From positions 1-9,021 of the forward strand of contig CAMFKC010000058.1 of NCBI GenBank assembly GCA_945956975.1: 9,021 nt of DNA, read 5' to 3'. Shown in pieces: positions 1 to 6,975 of this stretch. Within the stretch, counting starts at the first letter, position 1. The number at the start of each line of letters is the position of its first letter. The notes beneath the pieces are model-generated. The model worked only from the letters and a program-made list of their open reading frames with translations. It made no database searches and had not been told where the DNA came from. The DNA comes from an uncultured Methylocystaceae bacterium. GTDB lineage: Bacteria > Pseudomonadota > Alphaproteobacteria > Rhizobiales > Beijerinckiaceae. The position numbers were made by a program, and so were the translations under genes.

Positions 1-1260
1 CTGCTGGGCGTCGCCCAGCCCTTCCAGATCCTCAAGATGGATCGTCGCCGCGGCAATATCGTCGTGTCGCGCCGCACCGTTCTGGAAGAGAGCCGCGCCG
101 AGCAGCGCCACGAGATCGTCGCCAACCTCGAAGAAGGTCAGGTGATCGAAGGCGTCGTGAAGAACATCACGGACTACGGCGCGTTCGTGGATCTGGGCGG
201 CATCGACGGCCTGCTGCATGTCACCGACATCGCCTGGCGTCGCGTCAACCACCCGACCGAAGTGCTGAACATCGGCCAGTCGGTCAAGGTGAAGGTCATC
301 AAGATCAACCACGAGACGCACCGCATCTCGCTGGGCATGAAGCAGCTCCAGGAAGATCCCTGGCACGGCATCGAGGCGAAATATCCGCTGCAGGCCCGCC
401 TGCACGGCCGCGTCACCAACATCACCGACTACGGCGCCTTCGTGGAGCTGGAGCCCGGCATCGAAGGTCTGGTGCACGTCTCGGAAATGTCCTGGACCAA
501 GAAGAACGTCCACCCCGGCAAGATCGTCTCGACGAGCCAGGAAGTCGACGTTCAGGTCCTTGAGGTCGATCCGGTCAAGCGCCGCATCTCGCTGGGTCTC
601 AAGCAGACCCTGCAGAACCCGTGGGAAGCCTTCGCCGAGAAGCACCCGATCGGTTCGGAAGTCGAGGGCGAGGTCAAGAACAAGACCGAGTTCGGTCTGT
701 TCCTGGGTCTCGAAGGCGACGTGGACGGCATGGTCCACCTCTCCGACCTCGACTGGAACCGTCCCGGCGAGCAGGCCATCGAGGACTTCAAGAAGGGCGA
801 GATGGTCAAGGCCAAGGTGCTTGACGTCGACGTCGAGAAGGAGCGCATCTCGCTCGGCATCAAGCAGCTCGCCAGCGATCCCTTCCAGTCCGCCAAGGGC
901 GCGGAAGAGGGCGGCGACCTGCGCAAGGGCGGCGTCGTGACCTGCGAGATCGTCGAGGTCAAGGACGGCGGCCTGGAGGTCAAGATCGTCGGCACGGACC
1001 TGAACGCCTTCATCAAGCGTTCGGAACTCGCCCGCGACCGCGCCGACCAGCGCCCCGAGCGCTTCGCCGTCGGCGAAAAGGTCGACGCCCGCGTCACCCT
1101 GTTCGACCGCAAGGCCCGCAAGGTCGCCGTGTCGATCAAGGCGCTGGAAGTGGCCGAAGAGAAGGAAGCCATCGCCCAGTACGGCTCGGCCGACTCGGGC
1201 GCCTCGCTCGGCGACATTCTTGGCGCGGCCCTCAAGGCCCGCGAGAAGAAGGGCGACTGA
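1..1260 (+). CDS. rpsA: 30S ribosomal protein S1, 5'-truncated by window edge
   Basis: Ribosomal protein S1 binds mRNA on the 30S subunit through tandem OB-fold S1 domains and helps start translation of structured or weak Shine-Dalgarno messages. The frame is open from base 1 (it begins LLGVAQPFQILKMDRRRG), so the gene enters from the left; 419 codons are visible. S1 proteins of this group have about 565-570 residues, so roughly 150 N-terminal residues are missing. After the end of one domain, four S1 repeats are visible, each with a G-x-V...YGAFV/FGLFL...G-(L/M)-(L/V)-H-(V/L)-S/T-(D/E) core and ending in RISLG(M/L/I)KQ: window residues about 46-120, 131-207, 218-292, and a diverged last one about 305-377 ending KVAVSIKAL. 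The C-terminus is charged (KAREKKGD). The stop is followed at once by a strong terminator. The identification is secure; only the missing N-terminus is unseen. Confidence 0.97.
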   Translation: MLGVAQPFQILKMDRRRGNIVVSRRTVLEESRAEQRHEIVANLEEGQVIEGVVKNITDYGAFVDLGGIDGLLHVTDIAWRRVNHPTEVLNIGQSVKVKVIKINHETHRISLGMKQLQEDPWHGIEAKYPLQARLHGRVTNITDYGAFVELEPGIEGLVHVSEMSWTKKNVHPGKIVSTSQEVDVQVLEVDPVKRRISLGLKQTLQNPWEAFAEKHPIGSEVEGEVKNKTEFGLFLGLEGDVDGMVHLSDLDWNRPGEQAIEDFKKGEMVKAKVLDVDVEKERISLGIKQLASDPFQSAKGAEEGGDLRKGGVVTCEIVEVKDGGLEVKIVGTDLNAFIKRSELARDRADQRPERFAVGEKVDARVTLFDRKARKVAVSIKALEVAEEKEAIAQYGSADSGASLGDILGAALKAREKKGD

Positions 1261-1289
1261 GCCCCGCTTCCTCGGCTCGAGGAAACAAG

Positions 1290-1319
1290 ACCCGCGCGGA
1301 GCGATCCGCGCGGGTTTTT
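1290..1319 (+). terminator. Rho-independent terminator of rpsA
   Basis: A perfect GC-rich hairpin has arms CCCGCGCGGA (1291-1300) and TCCGCGCGGG (1305-1314) closed by a GCGA tetraloop of GNRA type, and one further A-T pair at the base. It is followed directly by TTTTT (1315-1319). It lies 30 bp after the rpsA stop and is the clearest intrinsic terminator in the window. It implies that the genes to its right are transcribed separately from rpsA. Confidence 0.93.
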
Positions 1320-1408
1320 CTTGTCCGGCGAGGCCCGCATTGCTTGTTCGCACGAGCCTGCGCGGATAGCCTTCGCGGGCTGCGGACAACACGAGGCCCT
1401 TGATCGAA

Positions 1409-2365
1409 ATGTACCCGCCACCGCCCGAATATCTCGCCGAACGGCGCCTGCTGACGCGCAAACTGTCCTTCTGGCGCATCGCCAGCTTCGGCGCGCTGAT
1501 CCTTGCCCTGGCGGTGGCCGGCTGGCGCATGGTCGGGGACGCATCGCATGCCGGGCCGCACATCGCGCGGCTCACGATCTCGGGCGTGATCACGGATGAT
1601 CGCGATCTCCTGAAACTCGTGCGCGAGGTCGCCGCCTCTTCGGCGAGCGCCGCGATCCTGTCGATCGACAGCCCGGGCGGGACGACCACGGGCGCGGAGG
1701 CGCTGTATGAAGAATTGCGCCGGCTTGCCGAAAAGAAGCCCACGGTCGCGGTCGTCGACGGCGCGGCGGCCTCGGGCGCCTACATCGCAGCGCTCGCCGC
1801 CGATGGGATCGTGGCGCGGGGCAATTCGATCGTCGGCTCGATCGGCGTGCTGATGCAGATGCCGAACGCTGCGAAGCTCATGGAGACGGTCGGCGTGAAG
1901 ATGGAGGAGATCAAGTCCTCCCCCCTGAAGGCGGCGCCCAATCCCTACGAGCCGGTGACGCCGGAGGCGCGCGCCGCGGTCGCTGCGATGATCGCGGACT
2001 CCTTCAATTGGTTCAAGGGCCTGGTGAAGGAGCGCCGCAAGCTTGACGATGCGGGGCTGGCGACCGTGTCCGACGGTCGCGTCTTCACCGGCCGGCAGGG
2101 GCTCGAACTGAAACTGGTCGACCGCATTGGCGGCGAGCGCGAAGCGATCGCGTGGCTGGAAACCGACAAGGGTGTGGCCAAGGGGCTTAAAGTCCGCGAC
2201 TGGAAGAAGACGCGAAAGCTCGAAACCTATGGTGTTCTCGGGCGCCTCGCCGGAGCGGCGGGGTTCGAGCAAATCGCCTCCGTCCTGGAGCGCATGGACC
2301 AGATGGCGCAAGCTGCGCTTCTTGACGGTTTGGTTGCTATTTGGCAGGGTTCAGCATTGAATTGA
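1409..2365 (+). CDS. sppA: S49 family serine protease, SppA-like signal peptide peptidase
   Basis: Membrane-anchored serine protease of family S49, whose members degrade cleaved signal peptides and other membrane peptides using a Ser-Lys dyad. Numbered from ATG 1409 (318 aa), a hydrophobic segment at about residues 25-40 (FGALILALAVAGW) forms a single N-terminal anchor. The protease core has DSPGG near residue 87, the nucleophile Ser122 in DGAAASGAYIA, and Lys174 in IKSSPLKAAP. The 52-residue Ser-Lys spacing matches the Ser147/Lys199 pair I recall for Bacillus SppA. The length fits the short single-domain form rather than the ~600 aa double-domain E. coli SppA. A TTG at 1400 is an alternative start: GAGG (1393-1396) is 3 nt from TTG and 12 nt from ATG, neither ideal, and an in-frame TAG at 1367 rules out anything further upstream. 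The next gene is ihfB, about 60 bp on. The family is secure; the exact substrate is unknown. Confidence 0.93.
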   Translation: MYPPPPEYLAERRLLTRKLSFWRIASFGALILALAVAGWRMVGDASHAGPHIARLTISGVITDDRDLLKLVREVAASSASAAILSIDSPGGTTTGAEALYEELRRLAEKKPTVAVVDGAAASGAYIAALAADGIVARGNSIVGSIGVLMQMPNAAKLMETVGVKMEEIKSSPLKAAPNPYEPVTPEARAAVAAMIADSFNWFKGLVKERRKLDDAGLATVSDGRVFTGRQGLELKLVDRIGGEREAIAWLETDKGVAKGLKVRDWKKTRKLETYGVLGRLAGAAGFEQIASVLERMDQMAQAALLDGLVAIWQGSALN

Positions 2366-2416
2366 AATCTCTTTCGGAAAAGCCGGCCATTTCTGAGACG
2401 TCGGCGGTACTACTAT

Positions 2417-2421
2417 GGGGA
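2417..2421 (+). promoter_or_regulatory. Shine-Dalgarno that favours a GTG start for ihfB
   Basis: GGGGA lies 5 nt before GTG 2427. It sits inside the four-codon extension that would be read from ATG 2415, so it supports starting at the GTG. The protein then begins MIKSELVQRIA, the usual IHF-beta N-terminus. Confidence 0.6.
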
Positions 2422-2426
2422 CCGCG

Positions 2427-2714
2427 GTGATCAAGTCGGAACTCGTTCAGCGCATCGCCAAGCGCAATCCGCAGCTGTTCCAGCGCGACGTCGAGAACAT
2501 CGTCAACGCGATCCTCGACGAGATCACCAATGCGCTGGCGCGCGGGGATCGCGTGGAATTGCGTGGATTCGGCGCGTTTTCCGTCAAGCGCCGCGATGCG
2601 CGCGTCGGCCGCAATCCGCGCACCGGCGCGCCGGTGACCGTGGACGAAAAGTCCGTGCCCTTCTTCAAGACCGGCAAGGAAATGCGCGAGCGTCTCAACG
2701 ACGGCGGCATGTGA
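2427..2714 (+). CDS. ihfB: Integration host factor subunit beta
   Basis: IHF-beta pairs with IHF-alpha (encoded elsewhere) into a heterodimer that bends DNA sharply at specific sites, acting in the nucleoid in transcription, replication and recombination. The 95-residue product has the DNABII layout: a helical dimerisation body at residues 1-40 (SELVQRIAKRNPQL, then DVENIVNAILDEI), the RGFGAFSV strand at 46-53, the DNA-contacting arm with GRNPRTG at 61-67 (Pro64 is the intercalating proline) and the closing FKTGKEMRERLN helix at 80-91. MIKSEL at the N-terminus marks beta rather than alpha or HU. I chose GTG 2427 because it has GGGGA 5 nt upstream and gives the usual N-terminus; ATG 2415 would add only MGTA. 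It lies downstream of the SppA-like gene in the same direction, and I see no terminator between them, so co-transcription is possible. Confidence 0.95.
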   Translation: MIKSELVQRIAKRNPQLFQRDVENIVNAILDEITNALARGDRVELRGFGAFSVKRRDARVGRNPRTGAPVTVDEKSVPFFKTGKEMRERLNDGGM

Positions 2715-2737
2715 CGGCCCGTGTGACGTCCCGCCGC

Positions 2738-2768
2738 TTGCGCCCCGCCCGCGACCGCGCTCTATAGG
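2738..2768 (+). promoter_or_regulatory. Candidate promoter just upstream of the LapA-like gene
   Basis: TTGCGC (2738-2743) and TATAGG (2763-2768) resemble -35 and -10 boxes 18-19 bp apart, the only such pair in the ihfB-lapA gap. If used, transcription would begin at or within a few bases of the ATG at 2774, giving a leaderless or nearly leaderless mRNA. The AGG at 2766-2768 could instead be a weak ribosome binding site for a longer transcript. Seen by eye only. Confidence 0.3.
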
Positions 2769-2773
2769 CATTC

Positions 2774-3133
2774 ATGCGCACGCTGTTCCGCCTCCTCGTC
2801 GTCCTTCCCGTGGCGATCATCATCGTCCTCTTCGCGGTCGCCAACCGGCATCTGGTGATGGTGTCGTTCGACCCGTTTCCCGGCAACGACATCCGCGGCC
2901 CGCAGTTGACCGCGCCCTTGTTCCTGCTGCTGTTTCTGACGGGCGCGCTGGGCGTGCTGGCGGGCGGCATGGTCGTCTGGTTCCGGCAGGGCCGCTACCG
3001 CAAGCAGGCGCGCGTCGCGAGCGCCGAGGCAGCCGAGGCGCGCGGCCAGGCCGACGACCTGCGCAACAAGGTGGATCGCATGGAGCGCACGGCGCTGGCC
3101 GCGCTGCCGCAGTCGGGCCGCACCGCCGCCTGA
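2774..3133 (+). CDS. LapA-domain (DUF1049) inner-membrane protein
   Basis: A small membrane protein of 119 residues in the LapA / DUF1049 family. Its E. coli relative (LapA, formerly YciS) works with LapB in controlling lipopolysaccharide synthesis; whether that role holds here is not shown by sequence. Membrane segment 1 is at residues 6-24 (LLVVLPVAIIIVLFAVA). It is followed by the family-like NRHLVMVSFDPFP stretch at 24-36. Membrane segment 2 is at about 48-69 (PLFLLLFLTGALGVLAGGMV). The tail from about 72 is charged and alanine-rich, probably a short cytoplasmic coiled coil. No LapB-like TPR gene follows; the next gene is trpF. An LapA-like gene after ihfB is a recurring neighbourhood in proteobacteria, which supports the call. 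There is no good Shine-Dalgarno before the ATG. Confidence 0.82.
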   Translation: MRTLFRLLVVLPVAIIIVLFAVANRHLVMVSFDPFPGNDIRGPQLTAPLFLLLFLTGALGVLAGGMVVWFRQGRYRKQARVASAEAAEARGQADDLRNKVDRMERTALAALPQSGRTAA

Positions 3134-3162
3134 CGTTTTCGTGACTTTCGGCGCTTGACCCG

Positions 3163-3178
3163 CGGCCCTTTTGGGCCG
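3163..3178 (+). other. Small hairpin between lapA-like gene and trpF
   Basis: CGGCCC and GGGCCG form a 6-bp perfect stem with a TTTT loop, 14 bp before the trpF ATG. No T-run follows, so it is not a standard intrinsic terminator. It could be incidental in GC-rich DNA or act on trpF expression. TTGACC (3155-3160) just before it resembles a -35 box, but no well-spaced -10 is visible. Confidence 0.3.
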
Positions 3179-3191
3179 ACTTCCCTAGCGC

Positions 3192-3860
3192 ATGGCCAGA
3201 ACGCCTCTCGTCAAGATCTGCGGCCTTACGACCGCCGCCACGCTCGCCCCTGCGCTGGACGCGGGCGCGGACATGGTCGGCTTCGTCTTCTTCGGGCCCA
3301 GTCCGCGCAACCTGTCGCTCTCCGACGCCGCGTCGCTGGCTGGCCTTGTCAGGGGCAGGGCGAAGAAGGTCGCGCTGACGGTCGACGCCGACGACGCCTT
3401 CATCGACGCCATCTCGCGTGCGCTCGATCCCGACATACTGCAGCTCCACGGCAGGGAGACGCCCGAGCGCGCCGCCGCGCTTTCGGCGCGCACAGGCAAG
3501 CAGATCATGAAGGCGATCGGCGTCTCCGCCGGCGCCGATCTGGCGGTCGTCCCGGATTTCGCCGCGGCCTGCGACTGGCTGCTGCTCGACGCCAAGCCGC
3601 CAAAGGACGCCACCCGCCCCGGCGGCAACGGCCAGGCCTTTGACTGGTCAATCCTTGACGGCTTTGCGCCGGCCAAGCCCTGGCTGCTGTCCGGCGGCCT
3701 GACGCCGGCCAATGTCGCCGACGCGCTGACCCGCACCGGCGCGCCGGGCGTGGACGTGTCCTCCGGCGTCGAGCGCGCGCCAGGCGTCAAGGACGAGGCG
3801 GCGATCCGGGCGTTCGTGAAAGCGGTTCGCGGCCTTCCTTCCGCGCCAGCAGCAAGGTAA
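3192..3860 (+). CDS. trpF: Phosphoribosylanthranilate isomerase
   Basis: TrpF is a cytoplasmic (beta/alpha)8-barrel enzyme that converts N-(5-phosphoribosyl)anthranilate to CdRP by an Amadori rearrangement, the third step from chorismate in tryptophan synthesis. The 222-residue product fits the family. VKICGLT at residues 7-13 carries the general base Cys10; GFVFFGPSPRN at 30-40 and LQLHGRE at 83-89 are family strands; LLLDAKPP at 131-138 carries the general acid Asp133; LSGGLTPANV at 166-175 and GVDVSSGVE at 186-194 form the phosphate-binding end. It is a monofunctional TrpF, not fused to TrpC as in E. coli. The only sensible start is ATG 3192, although I see no Shine-Dalgarno before it. trpB follows after 185 bp of repeat DNA. 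The other trp genes (E, G, D, C) are not in the window, which is normal where trpFBA is a separate cluster. Confidence 0.97.
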   Translation: MARTPLVKICGLTTAATLAPALDAGADMVGFVFFGPSPRNLSLSDAASLAGLVRGRAKKVALTVDADDAFIDAISRALDPDILQLHGRETPERAAALSARTGKQIMKAIGVSAGADLAVVPDFAAACDWLLLDAKPPKDATRPGGNGQAFDWSILDGFAPAKPWLLSGGLTPANVADALTRTGAPGVDVSSGVERAPGVKDEAAIRAFVKAVRGLPSAPAAR

Positions 3861-3881
3861 TAGAACCTCCTCGAGGCGCCC

Positions 3882-4023
3882 CCTTCTCCCGCGGCGCGGG
3901 AGAAGGTGTCATGCGGAGCATGACGGAAGAGGGCGGAGCCGCCGCCCAGATGCATGACGCAATCGCGGCGCCCTCACCCGTCCCCGCTTCGCGGGGCCAC
4001 CCTCTCCCGCTTCGCAGGAGAGG
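3882..4023. repeat. Hairpin-rich interspersed repeat between trpF and trpB
   Basis: This stretch fills most of the trpF-trpB gap. In order it contains a perfect 11-bp stem CCTTCTCCCGC / GCGGGAGAAGG (3882-3892 with 3896-3906, loop GGC); a 5-bp stem GGCGG / CCGCC (3932-3943); CCCCGC-TTC-GCGGGG (3982-3996); and CCTCTCCCGC-TTC-GCAGGAGAGG (4001-4023, one mismatch). The texture (CCCTCACCCG, CTCTCCCGC, GGAGAGG) is that of palindromic intergenic repeats common in rhizobial-type genomes; copy number outside the window is unknown. An ATG at 3911 opens a frame through it into trpB, but that extension encodes only repeat DNA. There is no T-run after the hairpins, so termination is possible but unproven. 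Confidence 0.75.
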
Positions 4024-4034
4024 GGAGTATCCGC

Positions 4035-4039
4035 AGGAG
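4035..4039 (+). promoter_or_regulatory. Shine-Dalgarno that sets the trpB start at TTG 4046
   Basis: AGGAG lies 6 nt before the TTG at 4046. It is the strongest ribosome binding site near trpB and lies just after the last repeat hairpin. The protein read from this TTG begins MNQQTPNSYRTGPD, like ordinary TrpB. Confidence 0.8.
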
Positions 4040-4045
4040 AAGTGG

Positions 4046-5259
<1,214 letters not shown>

Positions 5260-5263
<4 letters not shown>

Positions 5264-5271
5264 GCGCTCAC
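5260..5271. other. 12-bp perfect palindrome joining the convergent stops of trpB and vapC
   Basis: GTGAGCGCTCAC is a perfect palindrome. It contains the trpB stop (TGA 5261-5263) and, on the other strand, the vapC stop (TGA from 5270-5268), leaving only GCGC between the two genes. No T-run flanks it, so there is no visible bidirectional terminator. Confidence 0.7.
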
Positions 5272-5660
5272 GCGCGAATGATCGTCTCGCTGTAGCGCAG
5301 GACCTGCGGGTCGCTGGTCACGAGCCGCATCGGCTCGGTCAGCGCCTGCGCGATCAGCAGCCGGTCGAACGGATCGCTGTGGTGCATCGGCAATGTCTCG
5401 ACGAACGCGGCGTGGTTCGCTGTGATCTGCAAAAAGTGGTAGCCGAGATATTCGAAACTTTCGATGGCCTTTTGCGCTCCGAAGGGCGGCGCTCCGCTAC
5501 GTTTGCCGAGCGGATACTTGATGGCGATTTCCCAGATGCTGCACGTCGAGACGAAAACCTCGTTCGCGGGATCAGCGATTAAATCTTCGACGCTTGTCGA
5601 CAGAAGCTTTTCGTTCGTGACCGACCAGATCGCAATATGCGTGTCGAGCAGCAACCTCAC
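5268..5660 (-). CDS. vapC: VapC-family toxin, PIN-domain ribonuclease
   Basis: Toxin of a type II toxin-antitoxin pair. VapC proteins are Mg-dependent PIN-domain RNases that typically cut tRNA or rRNA when their antitoxin is lost; the target here is unknown. The 130-residue product has the acidic PIN residues: Asp6 in LLLDTH, Glu44 in CSIWEIAIK, Asp96/Asp99 in HSDPFDRLLIAQA and Asp117 in VTSDPQV. The set is complete and the length normal, so the gene looks intact. It starts with GTG (5660-5658), overlapping the antitoxin stop by 4 bp (GTGA on the minus strand), a classic sign of translational coupling. It converges on trpB with 4 bp between stops. GC content is lower than in its neighbours (29 and 30 of 60 in two samples within it, against 38 of 60 in trpB), consistent with later arrival. 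Confidence 0.92.
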   Translation of the reverse strand: MRLLLDTHIAIWSVTNEKLLSTSVEDLIADPANEVFVSTCSIWEIAIKYPLGKRSGAPPFGAQKAIESFEYLGYHFLQITANHAAFVETLPMHHSDPFDRLLIAQALTEPMRLVTSDPQVLRYSETIIRA

Positions 5661-5908
5661 GGATCGACGCCGAACAGTTTTGCAATCTCAGCGTCGGAAT
5701 CGTTGAACTCCTCGAGCGTGAAGTCGGAGAATTTTCCTTTAAGAAATCCAAGGGGCCGTCGAGCCTTGGGGCCTGAATCAACCGGCACCAGCTTCGCGAC
5801 AGGGCGCCCGTTACGCGCGATCACAATTTCGGCTTCCGCGCCGCTTTCCACCTGCTGCACCAGCTTCGACAGCTGCGTCTTCGCATCCAGCATGTTCACG
5901 ATCGGCAT
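5657..5908 (-). CDS. vapB: Phd/YefM-type antitoxin of the VapC toxin
   Basis: The 83-residue antitoxin binds and inhibits the VapC toxin with its C-terminus, and probably represses its own operon with its N-terminus. Residues 1-43 read as a Phd/YefM DNA-binding and dimerisation domain: MPIVNMLDAKTQLSKLVQQV, then EIVIARNGRPVAKLVPVD. The tail from about 52 (LGFLKGKFSDFTLEEF...) is the likely toxin-binding part. I start at ATG 5908, where the family pattern begins, with AAGG (minus strand, 5922-5919) 10 nt upstream; an earlier ATG at 5965 would add 19 residues unlike the family and would run across the likely operator. Its stop overlaps the vapC GTG by 4 bp. One 60-base sample inside it is 50% GC. 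The symbol follows its VapC partner; the antitoxin fold itself is Phd-like. Confidence 0.88.
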   Translation of the reverse strand: MPIVNMLDAKTQLSKLVQQVESGAEAEIVIARNGRPVAKLVPVDSGPKARRPLGFLKGKFSDFTLEEFNDSDAEIAKLFGVDP

Positions 5909-5920
5909 ATCGAAATAACC

Positions 5921-5948
5921 TTGGCTAAGCCTGACTAAGTTAGGCCAA
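5921..5948 (-). promoter_or_regulatory. Candidate vapBC operator/promoter (inverted repeats)
   Basis: Just upstream of the antitoxin ATG lie two adjacent 9-bp odd palindromes: GGCTAAGCC (5923-5931) and CTAAGTTAG (5935-5943). Their shared CTAAG words sit exactly 10 bp apart, one helical turn. The whole block is also an imperfect inverted repeat, TTGGCTAA against TTAGGCCAA. This position and symmetry suit autoregulation by a Phd-type antitoxin. The same block lies about 65-90 bp before trpA on the other strand. Clear -35/-10 boxes are not visible. Confidence 0.5.
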
Positions 5949-6012
5949 TGCCTCACCTTTCGCAAGCCGCTGCGATTTCACAGCCCGGGGTTCCGTGCTA
6001 ATCGACGCCGCC

Positions 6013-6852
6013 ATGAGCACCCGTATCGACCGCCGCTTCGCGGCCCTCGCCGCCGACAATCGCGCCGCGCTCGTCACCTTCCTGATGGCGGGCGATCCTG
6101 ATCCGCAGGCTTCGCTGGACATCATCCGCGCGCTGCCCAGGGCCGGCGCCGACGTGATCGAGATCGGCATGCCCTTCACCGATCCCATGGCGGACGGCCC
6201 CTCGATCCAGGCGGCCGGCCTGCGCGCGTTGAAGGCGGGCATGACGCTGAAGAAGACGCTCGCGCTCGTGACCGAATTCCGCAAGGGCGACAACGACACG
6301 CCGATCGTGCTGATGGGCTACTACAACCCGATCTACGTGATGGGCGTGGACAGGTTTCTGGCCGCGGCGAAGGAAGCCGGCGTCGATGGCCTCATCGTCG
6401 TCGACCTCCCGCCGGAGGAAGACGATGAACTCTGCTTGCCTGCGCTCAAGAGCGGCCTCAATTTCATCCGCCTTGCGACGCCGACGACCGACGACAAGCG
6501 CCTGCCCAGCGTGCTGAACAATACGTCGGGTTTCGTCTATTACGTGTCGCTGACCGGCATCACCGGCGCGGCCATCGCCGATTACGGCAAGGTCGGCGAT
6601 GCGGTCGCGCGCATCAAGGGCCACACGAAACTGCCGGTCGCGGTCGGCTTCGGCGTCAAGACGGCGGAAAACGCCCGCCAGATCGCGGCGCAGGCCGATG
6701 GCGTCGTCGTCGGCACGGCGCTGGTCGACGCCCTGAAAAAGTCGCTCGACTCCAACAACAATGCCACTGCAGGCACGGTCGAGGCCGTCGCCTCGCTCGT
6801 GCGCGAACTCGCGGGCGGCGTCAGCGCCGGCCGCAAGGTCGCGGCGGAGTAA
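6013..6852 (+). CDS. trpA: Tryptophan synthase alpha subunit
   Basis: TrpA is a TIM-barrel that cleaves indole-3-glycerol phosphate to indole and glyceraldehyde-3-phosphate and passes indole through a tunnel to TrpB. From ATG 6013 there are 279 residues, normal for the family. Glu50 in DVIEIGMPF and Asp61 in DPMADGPSIQ match catalytic Glu49 and Asp60 of the enterobacterial enzyme, with the same 11-residue spacing. VLMGYYNPI at 99-107, VVDLPPEE at 129-136, the loop-6 region YYVSLTGITGA at 176-186 and VGFGVKT at 211-217 are typical strands and loops. An in-frame GTG at 5995 would add MLIDAA; MSTRIDRRF is the family-like N-terminus. No Shine-Dalgarno is evident. It is separated from trpB by the opposing vapBC pair, so it probably needs its own promoter; GCTAATC (5997-6003) is a weak -10 candidate. 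Confidence 0.97.
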   Translation: MSTRIDRRFAALAADNRAALVTFLMAGDPDPQASLDIIRALPRAGADVIEIGMPFTDPMADGPSIQAAGLRALKAGMTLKKTLALVTEFRKGDNDTPIVLMGYYNPIYVMGVDRFLAAAKEAGVDGLIVVDLPPEEDDELCLPALKSGLNFIRLATPTTDDKRLPSVLNNTSGFVYYVSLTGITGAAIADYGKVGDAVARIKGHTKLPVAVGFGVKTAENARQIAAQADGVVVGTALVDALKKSLDSNNNATAGTVEAVASLVRELAGGVSAGRKVAAE

Positions 6853-6857
6853 AAATC

Positions 6858-6951
6858 CCTCACCCTGAGGAGCGATCCGAAGGATCGCGTCTCGAAGGGT
6901 GAGGCGGCCCATGCTTCGAGACGCCGCTTTCAGCGGCTCCTCAGCATGAGG
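6858..6951. repeat. Bipartite palindromic repeat, copy 1 (trpA-accD gap)
   Basis: The element starts CCTCACCCTGAGGAG (6858-6872) and ends CTCCTCAGCATGAGG (6937-6951), near-exact reverse complements. Each half folds separately. In the left half, CCTCACCCT (6858-6866) pairs with AGGGTGAGG (6896-6904), and inside it GCGATCC-GAA-GGATCGC (6872-6888). In the right half, CATGCT (6910-6915) pairs with AGCATG (6943-6948), and inside it GCCGCT-TTC-AGCGGC (6923-6937). Both halves carry CGTCTCGAAG or its complement. This matches an interspersed repeat I associate with rhizobial-type genomes. It starts 5 bp after the trpA stop and could shape the mRNA 3' end, though no T-run follows. Confidence 0.88.
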
Positions 6952-6975
6952 TTCGTGTATGAGGGAAACGGCAGC

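Noticed and set aside
1232..2311. A 359-codon minus-strand open frame opposite sppA
   Set aside because: It crosses the rpsA terminator and the S49 protease gene, and its sequence is low-complexity Arg/His/Ala-rich with no family pattern.
3882..4023. A CRISPR array or a trp attenuator between trpF and trpB
   Set aside because: There are no regularly spaced identical repeats. No leader peptide with Trp codons and no terminator/antiterminator pair with a T-run is visible, so interspersed repeat DNA explains it better.
3911..4045. N-terminal extension of TrpB from ATG 3911
   Set aside because: It is translated repeat DNA, unlike TrpB N-termini. AGGAG plus TTG 4046 explains the start better.
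5909..5965. 19-residue extension of the antitoxin from ATG 5965
   Set aside because: It does not resemble Phd-type N-termini and would cross the likely operator; ATG 5908 fits the family.
6946..6975. N-terminal extension of AccD from ATG 6946
   Set aside because: The ATG lies in the repeat arm. GAGGGA then ATG 6976 gives the family N-terminus MNWISN.
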